From positions 1,612,001 through 1,676,000 of the forward strand of contig OZ218962.1 in NCBI GenBank assembly GCA_965112735.1: a stretch of DNA of 64,000 nucleotides, written 5' to 3'. A program made the position numbers and the translations under genes. Positions 21,118-31,670 of the stretch are shown here, piece by piece (position 1 is the first letter of the stretch; the number at the start of each line of letters is the position of its first letter). This DNA comes from Phaeosaccion multiseriatum (Eukaryota > Ochrophyta, other classes). The notes under the pieces were generated by a model. The model was given only the letters and a program-made list of their open reading frames with translations, did no database searches and was not told where the DNA came from.

Positions 21118-24100
21118 TTGGCATCATTGAGGCAATGCAGTATTTCCACTGGCTCTGTTGTAGTGAGCCAATACCCAGTCTGTTGTGGCCAGCAAGCGCG
21201 TGGTTCAGGCTGTGTGTGCCCACCAAGGCCTTGCTTGGGCCCTTTTGAGCCCAACAAAGGGCCATTTGAGCAGATCGGAGACCCCACTTGGCATCGTTGA
21301 GGCAATGCAGTATTCTCACTGGCTCTGTTGTAGTGAGCCAATGCCCAGTGCGGTCCTGTTGTGGCCAGCAAGCGCGTGGTTCAGGCTGTGTGTGCCCACC
21401 AAGGCCGGCCTTGGGCCCTTTTGAGCCCAACAAAGGGCCATTTGAGCAGATCGGAGACCCCACTTGACATCGTTGAGGCAATGCAGTATTCTCACTGGCT
21501 CTGTTGTAGTGAGCCAATGCCCAGTGCGGTCCTGTTGTGGCCAGCAAGCGCGTGGTTCAGGCTGTGTGTGCCGGCCTTGGGCCCTTTTGAGCCCAACAAA
21601 GGGCCATTTGAGCAGATCGGAGACCCCACTTGGCATCGTTGAGGCAATGCAGTATTCTCACTGGCTCTGTTGTAGTGAGCCAATGCCCAGTGCGGTCCTG
21701 TTGTGGCCAGCAAGCGCGTGGTTCAGGCTGTGTGTGCCCACCAAGGCCTTGCTTGGGCCCTTTTGAGCCCAACAAAGGGCCATTTGAGCAGATCGGAGAC
21801 CCCACTTGGCATCGTTGAGGCAATGCAGTATTCTCACTGGCTCTGTTGTAGTGAGCCAATGCCCAGTGCGGTCCTGTTGTGGCCAGCAAGCGCGTGGTTC
21901 AGGCTGTGTGTGCCCACCAAGGCCGGCCTTGGGCCCTTTTGAGCCCAACAAAGGGCCATTTGAGCCGATCGGAGACCCCACTTGACATCGTTGAGGCAAT
22001 GCAGTATTCTCACTGGCTCTGTTGTAGTGAGCCAATGCCCAGTGCGGTCCTGTTGTGGCCAGCAAGCGCGTGGTTCAGGCTGTGTGTGCCCACCAAGGCC
22101 GGCCTTGGGCCCTTTTGAGCCCAACAAAGGGCCATTTGAGCCGATCGGAGACCCCACTTGACATCGTTGAGGCAATGCAGTATTTCCACTGGCTCTGTTG
22201 TAGTGAGCCAATGCCCAGTGCGGTCCTGTTGTGGCCAGCAAGCGCGTGGTTCAGGCTATGTGTGCCCACCAAGGCCTTGCTTGGGCCCTTTTGAGCCCAA
22301 CAACGGGCCATTTGAGCCGATCGGAGACCCCACTTGGCATCGTTGAGGCAATGCAGTATTTCCACTGGCTCTGTTGTAGTGAGCCAATGCCCAGTGCGGT
22401 CCTGTTGTGGCCAGCAAGCGCGTGGTTCAGGCTGTGTGTGCCGGCCTTGGGCCCTTTTGAGCCCAACAAAGGGCCATTTGAGCAGATCGGAGACCCCACT
22501 TGACATCGTTGAGGCAATGCAGTATTCTCACTGGCTCTGTTGTAGTGAGCCAATGCCCAGTGCGGTCCTGTTGTGGCCAGCAAGCGCGTGGTTCAGGCTG
22601 TGTGTGCCGGCCTTGGGCCCTTTCGAGCCCAACAAAGGGCCATTTGAGCCGATCGGAGACCCCACTTGACATCGTTGAGGCAATGCAGTATTCTCACTGG
22701 CTCTGTTGTAGTGAGCCAATGCCCAGTGCGGTCCTGTTGTGGCCAGCAAGCGCGTGGTTCAGGCTGTGTGTGCCCACCAAGGCCGGCCTTGGGCCCTTTT
22801 GAGCCCAACAAAGGGCCATTTGAGCCGATCGGAGACCCCACTTGACATCGTTGAGGCAATGCAGTATTCTCACTGGCTCTGTTGTAGTGAGCCAATGCCC
22901 AGTGCTGTCCTGTTGTGGCCAGCAAGCGCGTGGTTCAGGCTGTGTGTGCCCACCAAGGCCTTGCTTGGGCCCTTTTGAGCCCAACAAAGGGCCATTTGAG
23001 CAGATCGGAGACCCCACTTGGCATCATTGAGGCAATGCAGTATTTCCACTGGCTCTGTTGTAGTGAGCCAATACCCAGTCTGTTGTGGCCAGCAAGCGCG
23101 TGGTTCAGGCTGTGTGTGCCCACCAAGGCCTTGCTTGGGCCCTTTTGAGCCCAACAAAGGGCCATTTGAGCAGATCGGAGACCCCACTTGGCATCGTTGA
23201 GGCAATGCAGTATTCTCACTGGCTCTGTTGTAGTGAGCCAATGCCCAGTGCGGTCCTGTTGTGGCCAGCAAGCGCGTGGTTCAGGCTGTGTGTGCCCACC
23301 AAGGCCGGCCTTGGGCCCTTTTGAGCCCAACAAAGGGCCATTTGAGCAGATCGGAGACCCCACTTGACATCGTTGAGGCAATGCAGTATTCTCACTGGCT
23401 CTGTTGTAGTGAGCCAATGCCCAGTGCGGTCCTGTTGTGGCCAGCAAGCGCGTGGTTCAGGCTGTGTGTGCCGGCCTTGGGCCCTTTTGAGCCCAACAAA
23501 GGGCCATTTGAGCAGATCGGAGACCCCACTTGGCATCGTTGAGGCAATGCAGTATTCTCACTGGCTCTGTTGTAGTGAGCCAATACCCAGTCTGTTGTGG
23601 CCAGCAAGCGCGTGGTTCAGGCTGTGTGTGCCCACCAAGGCCGGCCTTGGGCCCTTTTGAGCCCAACAAAGGGCCATTTGAGCAGATCGGAGACCCCACT
23701 TGGCATCGTTGAGGCAATGCAGTATTCTCACTGGCTCTGTTGTAGTGAGCCAATGCCCAGTGCGGTCCTGTTGTGGCCAGCAAGCGCGTGGTTCAGGCTG
23801 TGTGTGCCCACCAAGGCCGGCCTTGGGCCCTTTTGAGCCCAACAAAGGGCCATTTGAGCCGATCGGAGACCCCACTTGACATCGTTGAGGCAATGCAGTA
23901 TTCTCACTGGCTCTGTTGTAGTGAGCCAATGCCCAGTGCGGTCCTGTTGTGGCCAGCAAGCGCGTGGTTCAGGCTGTGTGTGCCCACCAAGGCCGGCCTT
24001 GGGCCCTTTTGAGCCCAACAAAGGGCCATTTGAGCCGATCGGAGACCCCACTTGACATCGTTGAGGCAATGCAGTATTTCCACTGGCTCTGTTGTAGTGA

Positions 24101-27100
24101 GCCAATGCCCAGTGCGGTCCTGTTGTGGCCAGCAAGCGCGTGGTTCAGGCTATGTGTGCCCACCAAGGCCTTGCTTGGGCCCTTTTGAGCCCAACAACGG
24201 GCCATTTGAGCCGATCGGAGACCCCACTTGGCATCGTTGAGGCAATGCAGTATTTCCACTGGCTCTGTTGTAGTGAGCCAATGCCCAGTGCGGTCCTGTT
24301 GTGGCCAGCAAGCGCGTGGTTCAGGCTGTGTGTGCCGGCCTTGGGCCCTTTTGAGCCCAACAAAGGGCCATTTGAGCCGATCGGAGACCCCACTTGACAT
24401 CGTTGAGGCAATGCAGTATTCTCACTGGCTCTGTTGTAGTGAGCCAATGCCCAGTGCTGTCCTGTTGTGGCCAGCAAGCGCGTGGTTCAGGCTGTGTGTG
24501 CCCACCAAGGCCTTGCTTGGGCCCTTTTGAGCCCAACAAAGGGCCATTTGAGCAGATCGGAGACCCCACTTGGCATCATTGAGGCAATGCAGTATTTCCA
24601 CTGGCTCTGTTGTAGTGAGCCAATACCCAGTCTGTTGTGGCCAGCAAGCGCGTGGTTCAGGCTGTGTGTGCCCACCAAGGCCTTGCTTGGGCCCTTTTGA
24701 GCCCAACAAAGGGCCATTTGAGCAGATCGGAGACCCCACTTGGCATCGTTGAGGCAATGCAGTATTCTCACTGGCTCTGTTGTAGTGAGCCAATGCCCAG
24801 TGCGGTCCTGTTGTGGCCAGCAAGCGCGTGGTTCAGGCTGTGTGTGCCCACCAAGGCCGGCCTTGGGCCCTTTTGAGCCCAACAAAGGGCCATTTGAGCC
24901 GATCGGAGACCCCACTTGACATCGTTGAGGCAATGCAGTATTCTCACTGGCTCTGTTGTAGTGAGCCAATGCCCAGTGCGGTCCTGTTGTGGCCAGCAAG
25001 CGCGTGGTTCAGGCTGTGTGTGCCGGCCTTGGGCCCTTTTGAGCCCAACAAAGGGCCATTTGAGCAGATCGGAGACCCCACTTGGCATCGTTGAGGCAAT
25101 GCAGTATTCTCACTGGCTCTGTTGTAGTGAGCCAATGCCCAGTGCGGTCCTGTTGTGGCCAGCAAGCGCGTGGTTCAGGCTGTGTGTGCCTTGCTTGGGC
25201 CCTTTTGAGCCCAACAAAGGGCCATTTGAGCAGATCGGAGACCCCACTTGACATCGTTGAGGCAATGCAGTATTCTCACTGGCTCTGTTGTAGTGAGCCA
25301 ATGCCCAGTGCGGTCCTGTTGTGGCCAGCAAGCGCGTGGTTCAGGCTGTGTGTGCCCACCAAGGCCGGCCTTGGGCCCTTTTGAGCCCAACAAAGGGCCA
25401 TTTGAGCCGATCGGAGACCCCACTTGACATCGTTGAGGCAATGCAGTATTTCCACTGGCTCTGTTGTAGTGAGCCAATGCCCAGTGCGGTCCTGTTGTGG
25501 CCAGCAAGCGCGTGGTTCAGGCTATGTGTGCCCACCAAGGCCTTGCTTGGGCCCTTTTGAGCCCAACAACGGGCCATTTGAGCCGATCGGAGACCCCACT
25601 TGGCATCGTTGAGGCAATGCAGTATTTCCACTGGCTCTGTTGTAGTGAGCCAATGCCCAGTGCGGTCCTGTTGTGGCCAGCAAGCGCGTGGTTCAGGCTG
25701 TGTGTGCCGGCCTTGGGCCCTTTTGAGCCCAACAAAGGGCCATTTGAGCCGATCGGAGACCCCACTTGACATCGTTGAGGCAATGCAGTATTCTCACTGG
25801 CTCTGTTGTAGTGAGCCAATGCCCAGTGCGGTCCTGTTGTGGCCAGCAAGCGCGTTGTTCAGGCTGTGTGTGCCCACCAAGGCCTTGCTTGGGCCCTTTT
25901 GAGCCCAACAAAGGGCCATTTGAGCCGATCGGAGACCCCACTTGACATCGTTGAGGCAATGCAGTATTCTCACTGGCTCTGTTGTAGTGAGCCAATGCCC
26001 AGTGCGGTCCTGTTGTGGCCAGCAAGCGCGTGGTTCAGGCTGTGTGTGCCGGCCTTGGGCCCTTTTGAGCCCAACAAAGGGCCATTTGAGCCGATCGGAG
26101 ACCCCACTTGGCATCATTGAGGCAATGCAGTATTTCCACTGGCTCTGTTGTAGTGAGCCAATACCCAGTCTGTTGTGGCCAGCAAGCGCGTGGTTCAGGC
26201 TGTGTGTGCCCACCAAGGCCTTGCTTGGGCCCTTTTGAGCCCAACAAAGGGCCATTTGAGCAGATCGGAGACCCCACTTGACATCGTTGAGGCAATGCAG
26301 TATTCTCACTGGCTCTGTTGTAGTGAGCCAATGCCCAGTGCGGTCCTGTTGTGGCCAGCAAGCGCGTGGTTCAGGCTGTGTGTGCCCACCAAGGCCGGCC
26401 TTGGGCCCTTTTGAGCCCAACAAAGGGCCATTTGAGCCGATCGGAGACCCCACTTGACATCGTTGAGGCAATGCAGTATTCTCACTGGCTCTGTTGTAGT
26501 GAGCCAATGCCCAGTGCGGTCCTGTTGTGGCCAGCAAGCGCGTGGTTCAGGCTGTGTGTGCCGGCCTTGGGCCCTTTTGAGCCCAACAAAGGGCCATTTG
26601 AGCAGATCGGAGACCCCACTTGGCATCGTTGAGGCAATGCAGTATTCTCACTGGCTCTGTTGTAGTGAGCCAATGCCCAGTGCGGTCCTGTTGTGGCCAG
26701 CAAGCGCGTGGTTCAGGCTGTGTGTGCCGGCCTTGGGCCCTTTTGAGCCCAACAAAGGGCCATTTGAGCCGATCGGAGACCCCACTTGACATCGTCGAGG
26801 CAATGCAGTATTCTCACTGGCTCTGTTGTAGTGAGCCAATGCCCAGTGCGGTCCTGTTGTGGCCAGCAAGCGCGTGGTTCAGGCTGTGTGTGCCCACCAA
26901 GGCCGGCCTTGGGCCCTTTTGAGCCCAACAAAGGGCCATTTGAGCCGATCGGAGACCCCACTTGACATCGTTGAGGCAATGCAGTATTTCCACTGGCTCT
27001 GTTGTAGTGAGCCAATGCCCAGTGCGGTCCTGTTGTGGCCAGCAAGCGCGTGGTTCAGGCTATGTGTGCCCACCAAGGCCTTGCTTGGGCCCTTTTGAGC

Positions 27101-27922
27101 CCAACAAAGGGCCATTTGAGCCGATCGGAGACCCCACTTGGCATCGTTGAGGCAATGCAGTATTCTCACTGGCTCTGTTGTAGTGAGCCAATGCCCAGTG
27201 CGGTCCTGTTGTGGCCAGCAAGCGCGTGGTTCAGGCTGTGTGTGCCGGCCTTGGGCCCTTTTGAGCCCAACAAAGGGCCATTTGAGCCGATCGGAGACCC
27301 CACTTGACATCGTTGAGGCAATGCAGTATTCTCACTGGCTCTGTTGTAGTGAGCCAATGCCCAGTGCGGTCCTGTTGTGGCCAGCAAGCGCGTGGTTCAG
27401 ACTGTGTGTGCCCACCAAGGCCGGCCTTGGGCCCTTTTGAGCCCAACAAAGGGCCATTTGAGCCGATCAGAGACCCCACTTGACATCGTTGAGGCAATGC
27501 AGTATTCTCACTGGCTCTGTTGTAGTGAGCCAATGCCCAGTGCTGTCCTGTTGTGGCCAGCAAGCGCGTGGTTCAGGCTGTGTGTGCCCACCAAGGCCTT
27601 GCTTGGGCCCTTTTGAGCCCAACAAAGGGCCATTTGAGCAGATCGGAGACCCCACTTGGCATCATTGAGGCAATGCAGTATTTCCACTGGCTCTGTTGTA
27701 GTGAGCCAATACCCAGTCTGTTGTGGCCAGCAAGCGCGTGGTTCAGGCTGTGTGTGCCCACCAAGGCCTTGCTTGGGCCCTTTTGAGCCCAACAAAGGGC
27801 CATTTGAGCAGATCGGAGACCCCATTTGGCATCGTTGAGGCAATGCAGTATTCTCACTGGCTCTGTTGTAGTGAGCCAATGCCCAGTGCGGTCCTGTTGT
27901 GGCCAGCAAGCGCGTGGTTCAG
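21118..27922. repeat. Rearranged right part of array B with a second variant series
   Basis: Higher-order order breaks down here. A different marked monomer, with CAGGCTATGTGTG and CAACAACGGGCC, occurs near 22257, 24151 and 25523. A related one near 27061 has only the first change. The first of these is also seen at 116-128 in array A. The array ends mid-monomer at GGTTCAG, where element copy 3 is inserted. Confidence 0.85.
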
Positions 27923-28857
27923 CCTGTTCAGCAGCGCAGCAACGGAACTTTGTTTCTCGCGGAACAGAGACGAGGAAGAGGTGGGAGACATGGGAGCCAG
28001 CAGGGCGAAGCGTCAGCGTAGGTGCTTGGTACCGCCCCAAGGGGGGGGGTCCCCTCTGGAGAGATGTACAGTATGTCAGTGAAGCAGGGAATTTAGATTT
28101 TTCAGAAGAGGAGAGACCTTGGCGTGTGCTGTCACTTACTGAGGCGGCGGAGACAGAGCCCAGGAAGAGTGGAGCACACTGTCAAGGAGGAGAGTAGATA
28201 CTGGTGTGGTGGAAAGCGAGCCTCTTGTCCTGGGCCCGGACAGAGCGCTTGTGTCGGCCAAGGGGACCCGCCTGGTGTTGAGTGCCGGGGTCCTCGTGGG
28301 CGAGGGAAGGAGAGATAGGGAGACTGTGTCTGGTGTTGAGTGCCGACAGTGTCCACGGTGTTGAGTGCCGGAACTCTTCTTTTCTTTCCCACCCACCCAC
28401 CCTCAGTCTTAGTTTTAGTTTTAGATACTCATACATTATGGGGGTGAAGCGGGACTTGGGGTGCTCACTGCGGTGGCACCCCAAGCTCCACTACATCCGA
28501 AACCCGGTGCCCGCCTCCCTCCATGGAGGCGGCCCCCTTGGAGGCGCTCTGCGCTCCCAAGGTGGGAGTCCCTCACGGGACTGCCCCCCCCTACTAATGA
28601 TGAGTCCTTCCCCCAACGTTAGCTACCCCTGGTCCACGACCTCTCCACCTGCGGAGCAGGTGGCCACTTGGGAGTCCAACCCTATTCCTCTTGGCCTCGA
28701 ACAGCCGGCTACGGCGTGGATGTGGATAGTCCTCAGCTTGCATACTGCGACGCCTTGGAGCGGGAGTCGGACATCTCCCGGGCCCTCGCCTACGACTGAA
28801 GGGAGGAGGCCTCTCACTGGCTTCCCACCTTCGCCCGAGCGCCGCGACGGCGCGAAA
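27923..28857 (+). mobile_element. Diverged relative of the satellite-inserted element, copy 3
   Basis: About 935 bp split a satellite monomer exactly between GGTTCAG and GCTGTGTGTG. The 5' part (TGTTCAGCAGCGCAGC, then a TTTCTCGCGGAA stretch), the CCCACCCACC joint followed by TTTTAGATACTCA, and the GTGGGAGTCCCTCACGGGAC stretch align with copies 1 and 2 at clearly lower identity. Near the 3' end is a perfect 6-bp hairpin, GCGCCG-cga-CGGCGC. An open frame on the plus strand runs across the 3' module into the satellite; its product matches nothing I know. One end base is ambiguous because the flank has repeated Gs. Copy 3 sits at another point of the monomer than copies 1 and 2. Confidence 0.62.
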
Positions 28858-29378
28858 GGCTGTGTGTGCCCACCAAGGCCGGCCTTGGGCCCTTTTGAGC
28901 CCAACAAAGGGCCATTTGAGCAGATCGGAGACCCCACTTGACATCGTTGAGGCAATGCAGTATTCTCACTGGCTCTGTTGTAGTGAGCCAATGCCCAGTG
29001 CGGTCCTGTTGTGGCCAGCAAGCGCGTGGTTCAGGCTGTGTGTGCCGGCCTTGGGCCCTTTTGAGCCCAACAAAGGGCCATTTGAGCAGATCGGAGACCC
29101 CACTTGGCATCGTTGAGGCAATGCAGTATTCTCACTGGCTCTGTTGTAGTGAGCCAATGCCCAGTGCGGTCCTGTTGTGGCCAGCAAGCGCGTGGTTCAG
29201 GCTGTGTGTGCCGGCCTTGGGCCCTTTTGAGCCCAACAAAGGGCCATTTGAGCAGATCGGAGACCCCACTTGGCATCGTTGAGGCAATGCAGTATTCTCA
29301 CTGGCTCTGTTGTAGTGAGCCAATGCCCAGTGCGGTCCTGTTGTGGCCAGCAAGCGCGTGGTCAGGCTGTTTGTGGCC
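28858..29378. repeat. Satellite array C, about three monomers, right edge
   Basis: Continuation of array B after element copy 3: a part monomer and 166-bp type monomers. Identity decays in the last 30 bp (CGTGGTCAGGCTGTTTGTGG), and the satellite gives way to CTCA-type repeats. Confidence 0.94.
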
Positions 29379-31453
29379 CACAATAAGTGCCGGAGACTCT
29401 CTGCCTGACTCACTCCCGCCTCAGTAACTCACCCACTCACTCGTTCACCCACTCACTCCCTCACTCCCTCCAGGCTCTCACATTCAGTCTCCTATGGACG
29501 CGCCCTTATCTTTTGTACTTACTCCCTGACTCCCTCCCTCACTCTCTGCCCCACCCCCTCCCTCCCTCCCTCCCTCCCTCCCTCAGGGTCACTCACTCAC
29601 TCACTCACTCACTCACGCACTCCCTCCCTCACTCCTTCCACTCACTTCATCCCTCCCTCCTCTCACACCTTTCCTAAGCACGCATGCACTCACTCACTCA
29701 CTCACTCACCCCGCCCCTCCCTTCCTCTCTCCCCCTCTCCCTCCCTCTCTCCCTCCCCCTCCCTCACTCACGCCCTTACTCCCTCGCTCTCTCCCCCCCT
29801 CCCTTCCTCCCTCCTTCATGCACTGACTCACTGACCCACCGACTCCCTCCCTCACATACTCATGCACTCACTTACCCACTCACTCCCTCATCCCTCCCTG
29901 CCCTCACACTCACTCTCTTACGCACGCACGCACAAACGCACTCACTCCCTTCCTCCCTCCCTCCCTCCCTACCTACCTTCCTCCCTCCCTCCCTCCCTCC
30001 CTCCCTCCCTACCTTCCTCCCTCCCTCCCCCCCTCCGTCCCTCACTCACTCACTCACTCACTCACTCACTCACTCACTCACTCACTCACTCACGCACTCA
30101 CTCACACACTCACTCACTCACTCACCCACTCACACACACACTCCCTCACTCCCTCCACTTACTTCATCCCTCCCTCCTCTCAATCCTCTCCTAAGCACGC
30201 ACGCACGCACGCACTCACGCACTCACTCTCTACTCACTCCACCCTTCGCTTCCTATTGCCCTCTCTCCCTCCGTCCCTCCCTCCCTCTCTCTTACCCACT
30301 CCCTCCCTCCATCACTGACCCACTGACTCTCTGACTCACTCCCTCACTCACTCACAAACTCACCAACTCACCCACTCACTCCCTCACTCGCTCCCTGCTC
30401 TCCCTCCCCCGCCCCCTCTCTCACTCACGCCCTTCCTCCCTTATTCTCGCGGTCCCTTACTCTCTGCCCCCCTCCCTCTCTCGCTGATTAACTCACTCCC
30501 TCACCGACTCACTCATCCACCCGATCACCCACTCACTCCCTCACTCCCTCCCTGCTGTCACACTCACTCTCCCATAAACGCACGCACGCAGACACTCACT
30601 TTCACTCCCTCCCCCCCCTTCTCTCCCTCTCTCCCTCCGTCACTCCCTCCCCTCTTCTCACCCACTCCCTCACTTCATTCATCACTCCCTTCTTCCGTCC
30701 CTCCCTCCCTTCCTCACTGACTCACTTTCTCACTTCCTCACCCATTCCCTCACTCACTGACTTCCTCACTTCCTCACCCATTCCCTCACTCACTCACTCA
30801 CTCACTCACTCACTCTCACTCACTCACTCACTCACTCACTCACCCACTCACCCATTCACTCCCTCACTCCCTCAACTCACTTCATCCCTTCCTCCTCCTC
30901 ACGTATCTCTTAGGCACGTACGCACTGGCTCACTCACTCACTCACTCACTCACTCACTCACTCCATCCTTCACTCACTCCCTCTCTCGCTCCATTCCTCC
31001 CTCCCTCCCTCCCTCCCTCCCTTCCTCCCTCCCTCCCTCCCTCCCTCCCTCTCCCTCACTCACGCCCTTACTCCATTTCTCTCTCCCCCCCTCCCTCCTT
31101 CCCTCACTGACTGACTGACTCACTCACTCACTCACTCCCTCACTCCCTCACTCACTCTCCCACTCACCCTCTCACCCACTCACTCCCTCACTCCCTCCCA
31201 GCTCTCACACTAACTCTCTTACGCACGCACGCACGCACGCACTCACTCCTCCTTTCACTCCCTCCCTCCCTCCCTCCCTGCCTCCCTCCCTATCTCTCAC
31301 CCTCCCTCCCCCCCTTCCTCCCTCCCTCCCTCCCCCCCTTCCTCCCCCCCTTCCTCCCTCCCTCCCTCCCTCCCCCCCTCCTTCCCTCCCTCCCCTTCTC
31401 TCTCCCTCTCTCCCTCTCTCCCTCCCTCCCTCCCTCCGTCCCTCCCTCCCTCC

Positions 31454-31670
31454 GCCCCTATGTAAATAGTCAATTAGACTACTAGACAAGTGTGAGCTAC
31501 TGGCATGTGTATTACAACAGCTTAACCCGAGAGCAAGCCTGCTGGCTGCTCTATCCTTACAAAACCAGGCTCTGAGAGAGAAGCCCGAGCTCCTGCCATG
31601 CATCACCAGCTCGCGTGCCCACCGGGGACAGATCACAGATCACAAATAGAACCGACGTGCACTACCTACC
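31454..31670. other. Unique island inside the tetranucleotide domain
   Basis: About 215 bp of ordinary-complexity sequence, from TATGTAAATAGTC to GTGCACTACCTACC, with pure repeats on both sides. It includes an imperfect hairpin, AGAGCaAGCC-tgct-GGCTGCTCT. A minus-strand frame crosses it but continues into repeat and is not credible. No RNA gene was recognised. Confidence 0.8.

Larger units (their letters stand above)
10398..27922. repeat. Main satellite array B, about 100 monomers with higher-order structure
   Basis: This is 17.5 kb of the same satellite. Monomers are 176, 170 or 166 bp. The 170-bp type lacks six bases in the GTGCGGTCCTG region and carries CATCATTGAGG and TATTTCC. Using the base after CTTGGCAT/CTTGACAT as a landmark, the 170-bp monomers recur at 11142, 12172, 13202, 14232, 15262, 15784, 16472, 17336, 17506, 18028, 19058, 20088, 21118, 23018, 24570 and 27656. 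Steps of exactly 1030 bp (170+176+166+166+176+176) dominate, and shorter steps are explained by loss of whole monomers. Open frames up to 247 codons on both strands are by-products of the repeat. Confidence 0.97.

Noticed and set aside
25794-26537. Open frame of 247 codons in the satellite, and many of 60-170 codons on both strands
   Set aside because: Frames appear at the same place in every monomer on both strands and change with the 166-, 170- and 176-bp unit lengths. They use non-ATG starts and show no protein family.
28570-28620. Hammerhead ribozyme in element copy 3 (ATGATGAGTCC)
   Set aside because: The CUGAUGA core is not intact, and no properly placed GAAA and third stem were found. 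Copies 1 and 2 lack the motif.
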